Of a stretch of DNA of 64,000 nt, positions 22,301-33,200 are shown one piece after another (the first letter of the stretch is position 1; the number at the start of each line of letters is the position of its first letter). Under the pieces are notes generated by a model that was given only the letters and a program-made list of their open reading frames with translations, had not been told where the DNA came from and made no database searches. The stretch is from Yamagishiella unicocca (Eukaryota; Chlorophyta; Chlorophyceae; Chlamydomonadales; Volvocaceae). Where the stretch lies: assembly GCA_003116995.1 (NCBI GenBank), contig BDSL01000030.1, positions 558,001 through 622,000 of the forward strand, read 5' to 3'. A program made the position numbers and the translations under genes.

Positions 22301-23958
22301 GATGTCGGACGCGCAGAAGTCGTACGGTGGCGCGCCGTCAAACTCCATCAACCCGGAGAAGTACTGCTCAGCTGAGGTCATGACCTGTCCAACGGTGCGG
22401 CATGAGCACACATCAATGCCGTACACCTCGGCAATCACTGCGTTCTCCAGCAAGTCTGTGCTGCCGGGCTCGCCCATCATTCTGGTGTTGAACAGGTTGA
22501 GCTTGAGCGCCAGCACATCCGCCACCCAGGCGGAGGCGAAGCCGAAGTTTTGCACGTCTTCTGGGCAGCTGTTTTGTTCGCTTTGCGGGACCGTTATGGT
22601 GACCTGGGAAGTCATCGGCAAGGGTAGCCTGTCGGCCGACCCGCCGTCCTGCTGCCGGAGCATGAAGCAGCTGACGGCGAGAGGGGAGTCAAAGAGCAAT
22701 GAAGGGGAATCCAGGGAGGCGCCCAGAAAAAATATCCCGGTTTTGTTGGTGAAGATTGGCCAAGCGGACTCCAGGATTGTCCTGCCGGAGTCCTGTGACC
22801 ATTGCACTGCCGTCAGCAGCGCTGGGTTGCATGTCTCGGGGGGGAAGCAGTTGACGGGACAGGATTCCACAGTCGGCCTGCGTGGGGCAGCGGGGATTTC
22901 GGCGATGGGCTCGTTAGGTTGTTGAGGCTCATCGGCATCGACGTTAAACGCGTTGAAACGCCGAAAGTTATAGGCAAGGTAACCGACATAACCTTCACTG
23001 GACATGTGGCCTGGCACGGTTTTCCCTCCCTGGTTGCGTCAGAATAAGACATATTGGCGCTACATTCAAGCTTGCGTGTCAGACGTCCAGCTCTGCGCAC
23101 GGTCCCAAAATGTCGTCCGAGCATCCTAACCGACGCGCACGTCAGGCGAGGCCCAGCGACGTTACATTGCACTACCCCCACGGAAATGCGTCTCTTAAAA
23201 TCAAGATATGCGTGACCATGCCAGATCGCTTACGTTGCAGCGTGTGCTGTTGAGAGTCCCGCTAAATTGTAGGCTGCAAGGCGTCAGAGAGCGAAGGGCC
23301 AATCCAGAATACTGTCAGCAGCAATAAGATCACAGATGTTTGTATGATTGAATTTACCAGCAGGTACCGTGCGTAATGGTCTGGAGTTAGCCCATGGGTC
23401 TAATTCGTCACCGCACACGGCAAACAGCCGAGCCTCTCACCCGCTATTAGAGAAAGGCTGATAAATACACGGGCCAAGCGGAGTTGATATGCGCTACGCA
23501 TGGCCCGATCCATGATCGCCGCCGCTCCTCAATTACGGAATAGAGTAACACAACATGTCGCGCGGACAGTGACGCCGATGCTAGATGTATGCCACTGTTA
23601 TCTTACTATCAAATGTTCACAGGCGCAAAGGTTGTTATGCAAACGATTAAAGGCGTAGTAACGCGGCGTTGCAGGAAAGTATGTATATATTAAGCAAACG
23701 TTGCTGCAGTCTTTTACAATCTTTACTTAAACGTAAAGACGTCACAGCGGTTTTGTTATTTAATTGTTAGTGCTATCTCTCAGTGGACTTGGTACCTTCC
23801 TCATCCATGCAACGTCGTACTCACAAGCGCCCGCCACCAGCAAACAACCCCGGTCACTCACATCGCATGCCACCATCTGCTACCTCTACATAGTAGTAAA
23901 AAGGCATTTGAAAGGTAGATATTGCAGTTGCGACCAATTTTAGCGTATTGCTAGTCAT
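19335..23958 (-). CDS. Pherophorin-family matrix protein with one novel Cys module
   Basis: Predicted extracellular-matrix hydroxyproline-rich glycoprotein. Exons in transcript order are 23862-23958 (signal peptide, tentative), 20506-23010, 19861-20003 and 19335-19493; they join in phase to about 967 residues. After the signal-like start (MTSNTLKLVATAIS) comes a Cys-bounded module at 22861-22243, with SCFMLRQQ, SAWVADVLALKLNLFN and VCSCRTVGQV. Next is a Pro-rich rod of about 450 residues (SPPPPSP-type, with 54-bp repeats reading PPSPPEPRVPRPPRPP), then a pherophorin (DUF3707) domain. In that domain I see a WTYCFKV strand, SRCCNIPLDLIQF, NCYGSVYDLKINGRP, ALKLTALGL, VCFSLNAAVCPDLETLCEG and a final DNCCAT. 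Exons 3 and 4 split the domain at the places used in the divergent neighbour. Pro-rich rods of this family are normally hydroxylated and glycosylated. Exon 1 is the weakest part; the rest is firm. Confidence 0.88.
20870..21270. repeat. 54-bp coding tandem repeat in the Pro-rich rod
   Basis: About seven units with 54-bp spacing inside the large exon of the minus-strand matrix gene; each encodes an 18-residue Pro-rich unit built on PPSPPEPRVPRPPRP. Units differ at a few bases and some substitute SP for EP, or AP for SP. Confidence 0.8.
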
Positions 23959-24251
23959 TTCTAGAAAGGTATCATTTTGGCGCGGCCTGCATGACCAGCA
24001 TCGGATCGCAAATTTTAGCTTCTTCTCTTGGCCCAAGTTGCTGCGAACGAGACTGGTGGTGGGCCAGTCCAGGAGAACTATACTAAGGGACCATTACGCA
24101 AACGGCGTGCTCGCGACGCCGCATTCAGCATTCTGGACACGCAGAGCCTCCTGTGTACTACTTACGGGAAATATATGGCCGCGATCGCTACCTGACGACA
24201 TCCATATGCTGCTTCGCCACTAGGACTTCGCCGACCAGGCCGCCGCGACCC
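23959..24251. promoter_or_regulatory. Bidirectional promoter of the matrix gene pair
   Basis: Only 293 bp separate the inferred start codons of the two divergent matrix genes. An AAATATATGG element at about 24170-24179 lies roughly 80 bp upstream of the plus-strand start and could act as a TATA box; an AACTATACTAAG element near 24078 lies about 115 bp upstream of the minus-strand start. The close spacing suggests co-regulation. Both start codons rest on inferred first exons. Confidence 0.5.
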
Positions 24252-27200
24252 ATGACATCATGGACCATACAGCGCGCCATTGTCCTTTTATTTATTCTTC
24301 CATTCTCAGCAGCAGGTGTGACCGGCCGGGCTCTTCAGGTTGCGACCTGCCACCTTGTATTCGGGCAACAGTCCGACTAGCTGCCGAGGTAGCGCTGGCC
24401 TCGCTGTACGCAGGCGGCAGAACTCGTTCGGCCGATCTTTCTGCCCAGTTCGACTACGGTCCATGCAGCGCGCATTCGTGGCCAGCTGGTCTCATAGCTT
24501 CGGGAAGTTGCCTCCAGGCATACTGGCCCTCACCCGTGCGCTGATCGAGCCCTGCCATCCGTGCCTTGCAGATGATCACTATGGAGAAAGCGGCTCTGGA
24601 GAAGGCGAGGATCAGACCTGGTGAGATGCAAGCGCTCTCTGTTAAGGGCCCGCCGGCGAGCACGAGTGTGCGAGCCGGCGGGCGGGCGGGCGGGCGGGAT
24701 TCATGGGACCGGCGCTGGGCTGGGGCAGCATCACGACTTGGCGTCCGGGAGGCTCCAAGGGCGCACCCAGGCGGTGTCATGTACCAGTGTACCAGCATAG
24801 CACGGGCGCACAGCACGGGGCTGCACACGGGCACAAAGGTACGACATCGCGATGCGGCCCGCTTGTCCTCCTGGGCGGTAGTACGACGGCGAAGCAGCTA
24901 CTACCGATCGGCCTGCTGGCTACCCCCGTGTATATTTTATGGAGCCATGTTAAGAGCGGCAGCCGCGTAACGAAGTGCGGAATGTGTTACGTGGCCTGCG
25001 GTGCCGGGATGCGTTGTGTCGGTGCCGTGCTGTTGGCGTCTGCACCAGCCACCGGGTGGTGAGGTTGTTAGGGGCGAATGTGCTGGCGGATATTGCAGGA
25101 GTGGACGGTGCGGCAGCACCCTCCGAAACCACCCTGGGACCGCAGGGACCCCGGGATCAGCAAGGGGCAAGCGGGACGAGCACGGGGGGCCGAATGGCGC
25201 AAGTAGGCAGGGGTCGCGTGTGCTAGTGAACCTAAGCTGCGGGAAGCAAAGGGGGAAATAAACTTGCTCGGTATCTGGTGCGGGGCCAGGGCCAGGGGGA
25301 GGGGGGAGCCGTACGCGTCACGGGGCCCGGTGTGCGGGGACCTGTAGCCCCGCGTCACTGCGCTGGGGATGTGGGGGGGGACCTGGTGTGAGGGGGTGGG
25401 ATCTGGCCGCTTCCGCTATGGCCGCTGCTGGCGCTGTGGTCACAGTGTCGGCCTCTGCTGGCTTCAGATGGTTTGGGAGGTTGGTCCCGGCAGCCAGGGA
25501 GCTGGAGGGAAAGCAGCAAGGTCACAAGAGCGGGAGGGGACGGGGGATCAGTCGCTCGGGCAGGTGAAGGTGCGGGAGGGGCCGGGGCCGGGGGCGGCCG
25601 ACGGTGAGTCTGTCCCAGGAGTAGGAGCAGTGCATGGAGCGTGTAAATGGGCTGATGGGTTTTCGAAAGGTATGCGAACGGCGTCAGTGGCAGGCGGTAG
25701 GTAGGCGCTGGGGCGGCATGGAGGTAGGCGCGGGGCGGTACGGCTGGACGTGACGGCAGGGGGGGGGGCCGGTGGCGCGGGGAGTGCGCTGTGGGGGCTG
25801 AGACGTGCGGCCCTGGCCCGCAGAGGGTCGTGGGCGGGAGGGCGGGTTGAATGGGGTTTCGCACTGGCCACTGCGAGGGTGGCATGCTGCGGTGAGCGCA
25901 AGGTCTGTGGAGGGCGATGAAACGAGCAAGGAAGGCAGATCTGTGAGGGAAAAGGGCGGAGCGCAACTGCCGTCGATGTGCGGCATCCCCCCGGTGCCGC
26001 TGGGACTGGGGCCGGAGGCTCGGCAGCTGGCGGCAGTGCGGCCTCGATCTCAGCGGCAGTGTACGACTTGCCGTATCCGGCGGAAAACCTCTGACGAGCA
26101 GCCAAACAGTGCGGTTCCGATGCTATAACTGGTCGTTTAAGAGTCGGCGAGAGCGTGGCGATGCGGGCCTCGGGGCTGGGCACGAGGCGGAAAACCGGCG
26201 AGGAAGGGAGGGGATGGGCAGAGCGCGTACGCATGGCCTCCCCTCCGCTCCCCTCTCTCCGCTCCCCTCCCTCTCTTCCTCACTGCCCTCGCGTGTGGCG
26301 GACGCGGCGGTGGCCCAGCGCTGTAGAGCTCCTCTTCCCCACGTACAAGTGAACCCATACCACCACCACCACCACCACCACCACCACCACCACCACCACC
26401 ACCACCACCACCACCACCACCACCACCACCACCACCACCACCACCACCACCACCACCACCACCACCACCACCACCACCACCACCACCACCACCACCACCA
26501 CCACCACCACCACCACCACCACCACCACCACCACCACCACCACCACACCACCACCACCACCACCACCACCACCACCACCACCACCACCACCACCACCACC
26601 ACCACCACCACCACCACCACCACCACCACCACCACCACCACCACCACCACCACCACCACCACCACCACCACCACCACCACCACCACCACCACCACCACCA
26701 CCACCACCACCACCACCACCACCACCACCACCACCACCACCACCACCACCACCACCACCACCACCACCACCACCACCACCACCACCACCAAAATGTTGCA
26801 GCATTAGGCTTCGACGGGGCCAAGGTGTCCTCTTCACCGCCCCCTCCCCCTTGCCGTGCCATTGCCCCCCAGCCATTTCCTATACTGCCGTTCATCCCCT
26901 GCACTTCCCATTCCATCATTCCTCTCCTTGACCGCCGCCTTGGGCCGCTCCCTGCTCTCCCCCTCCCTGCCCTATCGGCTCCAGGGGCGGTGGCTTTGTG
27001 TTCTCGGCCCCCTCGTGGCCCGATGACGGTCTCACGGACCTCGAACCCCAGGACAACACCTCACCTCCCGCCGACAGCAAAACGGACCGCTGCGAAGCGA
27101 TCGACAGCTGCTACCTCGTCAACGAGCCCACGTTCTGCCCCTTCTACGCATACACAGCCGCGGAGTACGCGGGGCAGGTGGACGGCCTCCGGGCGGCCTC

Positions 27201-30200
27201 CGAAACCGTCATGAACCTGTGGGACGACTTCACGCGCTCCGGCAACGGCCAGCTGGTGATGGGCCTTATGGGGGCGGGCAGCAGGCAGCTGCGCTTCCCT
27301 GACGCGGCCTCGCTTGTTTGCTTCCTCCGCCTCCAAGACGACTCGGCACCGGCCATGCAGCTGCCGCTGCAGCGGCCGGGCGGCAGCACTGGGCCGCTTG
27401 TGTTCACCGCTGCTTTGGACGTGGACACCAACGTGTGCAGCTACGGCGACGACATGGGCGGCGGCCAGTTCAACTTCGGCTCCTGGATGGCGGATGCGCT
27501 GGCGCTGCGCCTCAACGCGCTGCTTTCGCTGGTCTGGAGCACCATGTCGTCGTTCACGTACGGCAATATGATGGAGGCGGTGGTGACGCACGCGGGCCCG
27601 CTCGCTGGCCTGCCGTGCGACTGCCGTACGGTGCGGGAGTACCTGCACGCGGCGGACACGGTGGTTTCGGGGCTGGGGCCGGAGGGCAGGCCGGCGCGCG
27701 GGCCGCTTGCGGACTGCCTGCCGCGCGTATCTGCAGCCATCGCCGAGGCATACGCCTACGGCGCGTGTAGACAAGACAGCGGTGACTGGTCGCCGTTCCT
27801 GTGCCGGTCGAGACTGGCAGACGCGCCCGACCCACCGGTGCCGCTGGCGCCGCTGCCGCCGGTGGTTTTGGAGCCGCCGCCACCCGCGGAGCCGTTGTGC
27901 CACCAGGCCTGCTACCCGGACCTCACCACCGGCGGCAGCTGCCCCTTCCGGCTGTTCGCGGCGGCGCAGTGGGCCAACACGAGGTCCACTTCGGCCACGC
28001 TGCTGGCCACCATGTGGTCGAGTATCACCGTCGCCGGGTACTTCCCCCTGGGGTCCGGAGGAACCGACCTGTCCGCCCCCGCGATCCTCTTCCTGGACGC
28101 GCGCGCGCTGCAGTGCTTCCTGCGCGCCCAGCTCGACGCGCCTGACTCGGGGGAAATGCACGGCATGCCGCTCACTCGAACCGTGGTAGTGGCGTCACCT
28201 CCCAACTCGGCCCGCGGCATAGGCGTTGGTGTTGGCGTCAACGGTAACGGTAACGGTAACAGCGGCAGCTCGGATGAGGACGAGTGCGCGTTCGACCAGC
28301 CGGTGCCGTCGTACGGCCCGTGGGTCGCTCACATCCTGGCACTCAAGCTGAACTTGGTTCTGGAGCCGGCCATGGCACTGGTGCCGTCGGCGCCGGCGAT
28401 GCTTGGCACTGCGGTGTTTTCTCAGGTGGAGGACTCGCCCTGCGCGTGCCTATCGGTGCAGCAGGTGCTGCAGCGCGCGGAGGCGGCCGTGTCAGGGAAG
28501 CTCCAGGCGAACCCGCAGTCGCCGGTGTGGTCGTACGACAAGTGCGCCCGCAGCGCATCTGTGTCGTACAACAGCGGCGCTTGCCCGTCGGGGCTGAGCG
28601 CGCCCAGGCCGCTGTGCCGGCCGAAGCCGCCGTCGCCGCCGCCGCCGCCGCGGCCGCCGCAGCCGCCGCCGTCGCCGCCAGTCTCTCCGTCATCCCCCGA
28701 TGGCACTAAGAGCGCACCGCCGGGGTGCGAGGCACAGTGCGCCGCTCCGGGCAGGCCGTGCCCCGTCGAGATCTACGACGTCGCTGGCTGGGGCGACACC
28801 AGCTTGCGCAGCGGGGCGTCGATTGCCCTGGGGGAGTCGTGGCCTAACTTCGCCGACTTTGAGGACTTCATCTTCATCTTCGGCTCCCGCACCGGCCCCC
28901 ACCTCGAGTTCCTGGACCCGCCCTCCCTGCAGTGCTTCCTGCTGATGCAGTACAACCGCAGCTCCGTACTCCTGCCGGACGGCAAGCCGGCCGACCCCGC
29001 GCCGGACAACCTGTTTGAGCTGCGGTTGCGGACCGTCGTGGGTTTCGGAGCCGTGGTTGACCCCGACACGTACCGTTGCATCTTGACCGACAAGGCCGAG
29101 CAGGAAAAGTACTTTGGGCCCTGGCTGGCAGACGCCATCGTGCTGAAGCTCAACCTGCAGCTGTCGTACATGCGGGAGAATGGCGGCGCCGTGCCCGGTG
29201 CGCCGCCGCCGTCCCTGCAGCTGCACTCGGCGCACTTCGCCAGCCTGTGGGGGTCCGTGTTCATCTCCGAGGATGTGGCGCCCTGCTCCTGCACGGACCT
29301 GCCGGTGGTGCTGGCCTGGGCGGAGGACTACCTAGGGAGGAAGCGGAACTCGACGCTTCGCGGCGCCAAGTCGGCGGGCGCCTGCGGCGCCGTGCTGACT
29401 CAGCTGTACAGCGCCGACACGTGCGCGGACGTGGCCAGCGGCCCCGCGCTGCTGTGCGCCGCCCACTGGGTCCCCGACTACCCCGTGCTGGTGCCCCCAG
29501 CCACGCCGGACAGCCCGCCGCCGCCGCCGCCGCCGCCACCGGAGGGCCCGCCGCCGATGGAGATGCCGCCGCCCCTGGAGCCGGAACCTCCGATGAGGCC
29601 TGAGATGCCGCCTCCATCCGCACCGGGGCTGCCGCCTCCCACTCGACCCAGCCAACCGCAGCCGCCATCCCAGCCCTACCGGTCGCCCCCCTGGAGTCCG
29701 ACCCACCCACCACCTCCAAACCAGAATCTCAACGTTCCGACAGACCCGCTGTTGCTACCGCCCGCCCCGCCGTCGTCCTCAGTGCCGCCACCGGCGACGG
29801 TTCCGGTGTCCCCGCCACCGTCGGTTCCAACCGCACAACCGCCACCGTCGTACCAACCGTTGGCTTCACCGCCGCATTACCACGCCATGCCGCCGCCGCC
29901 TTCCTACCCTGCTGCGTTCCCTCCAGTGCACCCGAGCGCATCACCGCCAGCCTACCCAGGGTTACCGCCCCCGCCACCGACACCGACACCGACACCTGAG
30001 CCCATGTACCCGCCCCTGGAGTACCCGCCATCGCCCGATCCGCCCGCCCCATCTCCACCATCACCCCAGCCATTGTCCGGGGAACCACAGTCGCCATCGG
30101 CATCTTCTCCGTCGCCACAACCACTTTCCCTGGTGCCGCCGTCACCGGAGCCGTCGTCCACTGAACCGCCGTCACCGGAGCCGTCGTCCACTGACCCGCC

Positions 30201-33200
30201 GTCACCGGAGCCGTCGTCCACTGACCCGCCGTCGCCTACGCCGTCGTCCACTGACCCGCCGTCGCCTAAGCCGTCGTCCACTGACCCGCCGTCACCGGAG
30301 CCGTCGTCCACTGACCCGCCGTCACCGGAGCCGTCGTCCACTGACCCGCCGTCACCGGAGCCGTCGTCCACTGACCCGCCGTCGCCTACGCCGTCGTCCA
30401 CTGACCCGCCGTCGCCTAAGCCGTCGTCCACTGACCCGCCGTCACCGGAGCCGTCGTCCACTGACCCGCCGTCACCGGAGCCGTCGTCCACTGACCCGCC
30501 GTCACCGAAGCCGTCGTCCACTGACCCGCCGTCACCGGAGCCATCGTCCACTGACCCGCCGTCACCGGAGCCGTCGTCCACTGACCCGCCGCCGCCTAAG
30601 CCGTCGTCCACTGACCCGCCGCGACCGGAGCTGTCGCCCACTGACCCGCCGTCACCGGAGCCGTCGTCCACTGACCCGCCGTCACCGAAGCCGTCGTCCA
30701 CTGACCCGCCGTCACCTAAGCCGTCGTCCACTGACCCGCCGCCGCCTAAGCCGTCGTCCACTGACCCGCCGCGACCGGAGCTGTCGCCCACTGACCCGCC
30801 GTCGCCTAAGCCGTCGTCCACTAACCCGCCGCCACTGGAGCCGTCGTCAACTGACCCACCGTCGCCGAAATCGTTCCCCACTGGACCGCCGCCATCGAAG
30901 CCGTCGTCCACTGCCTCGCCGCCGGCGAAGCCTTCGCCCGTTGACCCGCCGCCGCCGAAGCCGTCGTCCACTGCCCCGCCGCCGCGGAAGCCGTCGCCCA
31001 TTGACCCGCCGCTGCCGCCGAGGCCTTCGTCCACTGTCCCGCCGCCGCCGAAGCCGTCGCCAATTAACCCGCCGTCGCCAAAGCTGTCGTCCACTCCCTC
31101 GCCGCCGCCGAGGCCGTCGCCCATTGACCCGCCACCGCCGCCGAGGCCGTCGTCCACTGTCCCGCCGCCGCCGAAGCCGTCGCCAATTAACCCGCCGTCG
31201 CCAAAGCTGTCGTCCACTCCCTCGCCGCCGCCGAGGCCGTCGCCCATTGACCCGCCACCGCCGCCGAGGCCGTCGTCCACTGTCCCGCCGCCGCCGAAGC
31301 CGTCGCCAATTAACCCGCCGTCGCCAAAGCTGTCGTCCACTCCCTCGCCGCCGCCGAGGCCGTCGCCCATTGACCCGCCACCGCCGCCGAGGCCGTCGTC
31401 CACTGTCCCGCCGCCGCCGAAGCCGTCGCCAATTAACCCGCCGTCGCCAAAGCTGTCGTCCACTCCCTCGTCGCCGCCGAGGCCGTTGCCCATTGACCCG
31501 CCACCGCCGCCGAGGCCGTCGTCCACTGTCCCGCCGCCGCCGAAGCCGTCGTCCACTGACCCGCCGTCACCTAAGCCGTCGCCCGCTCCCTCGTCGCCAC
31601 CGGAGCCGTCGTCCACTAACCCGCCGTCACCTAAGCCGTCGCCCGCTCCCTCGTCGCCACCGGAGCCGTCGTCCACTAACCCGCCGTCACCGACGATGAC
31701 ACTTCCGCCCTCGCCCTTGCAGCGGCCGCCGCAACCACCGTCACCGGATCCAACGTCGCCGCGGCCACAAGAGCCGGCGCCGCTTTCGTCAACGCCGCCA
31801 GTTCCTGAGCCGTCGCTGCAACCTCCGTCTCCGGAGCCGCAGCTACCCACTCAACCAGCGCCCGAGCCGCCGCTTTCTCCACCACCGTCTCCCGCCCCGC
31901 CATCGTCTCCCTCACTGCAACCCGAGCTATCCCCCGGCCCCGCCCCCTTCCCGCCCGCTCCCGCGGCCTGTACGAAGGACTGCATCCAACCCGCGAGCCC
32001 CTGCCCGTTCACAGTAAGTCCGCTAGCCACTGCCGAAGGGGGGCGTTGGCGGGTGCTCTAGGGAGGGGTGGGGTGTTGGCAGGTGCTCTAGGGAGGGGTG
32101 GGGTGTTGCCGCAGCTGGCGGCGGTGCTGCCCTGTAACCCACCCACCCCAGCGCCATGCATGCGGATTTCACGGCCGTCTCAACTTCACTAACACGTGTC
32201 ATGCTCGTCCTTTCAGGTGTACGAAGGATTCAGCTGGTCGCGTACGGCAGCCTTAACCCCCGCGTCGGTTTTGCTGAGGGCCAACTGGAACCTCTTCGCG
32301 GACTATGAGGACGCCGTTTACATCTTCGGGGCCTACAACGGCGCCCACTTCGAGTTCCTGGACCCGCCCTCCCTGCAGTGCTTCATGCAGATGCAGTACA
32401 ACGCCAGCTCCATGTTGCTGCTCGACGGCGCCGACGACGGCGGCCTGCTGCCAACGCCGCCGCTGCCACTGGACGCGATCGTTAGTTTCGGAGCCGAGCT
32501 GGACGGGTCGGGGCGCTGTGTGCTGAACAACGACGGCGACCGGCGACTCTATTACGGGCCCTGGCTGGCGGATGCCATAGCGCTCAAGTTGAACGTGAGG
32601 CTGTCAGAGCTGTTCGCCGGGGACGAGCTTCCAGGGAGCCCCGAGGGCCCTATATCGTTTCACGCGGCGGCATTCGCGCGGGTCTGGCCGCCGGGGACTC
32701 CAGAGCAGGACGTCAGCGCTTGCGCGTGCAAGGTCGTCGCTGATGTCCAGGAGCTAGCGGAGGCGTTCGTGGGCGGTGGCACCGAGCTGCAGCTGGCGGA
32801 CGCGGAGGCGGTGGGCGGCTGCGGGCAGGCCGTGACGAACGTGTATGGCCAGGACGTGTGTGGGTTAGAGCCGCCGGCAGGGCCGGCGCTGCTGTGCCTG
32901 CCTGGCTCGCAGTTGCCGCCGTCGCCCGAGCCTGGCACTTCCCCGCCTCCCTCGTTGAAGCCGCTGTCGCCGGAGCCCCCCTCACCCCAGCCCCCGTCAC
33001 CGGAACCTCCGTCACCGGATTTTCCACCACCCGGGACTCCCTCCACCGAACCTGCTTCTCCTGAGCCCCCATCACCCGAGCCCGCGTCACCAAAACCTCC
33101 ATCACCTGAATCTTCACCACCCAACACACCCTCGACCGAACCTGCCTCTCCCGACCCCCCATCACCCGAGCCCCCGTCTCCCGAGTCCCCGTCACCGGAA

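Noticed and set aside
26109..26919. Poly-His/poly-Thr, poly-Val, poly-Trp and poly-Gly frames across the CCA tract
   Set aside because: Any triplet repeat is open in all frames; the tract falls inside a phase-consistent intron.
29952..31850. A 632-codon open frame on the minus strand, Gly/Asp/Ser-rich
   Set aside because: It is the exact complement of the Pro-rich 30-bp and 123-bp repeats of the plus-strand matrix gene; the repeat period keeps all frames open.
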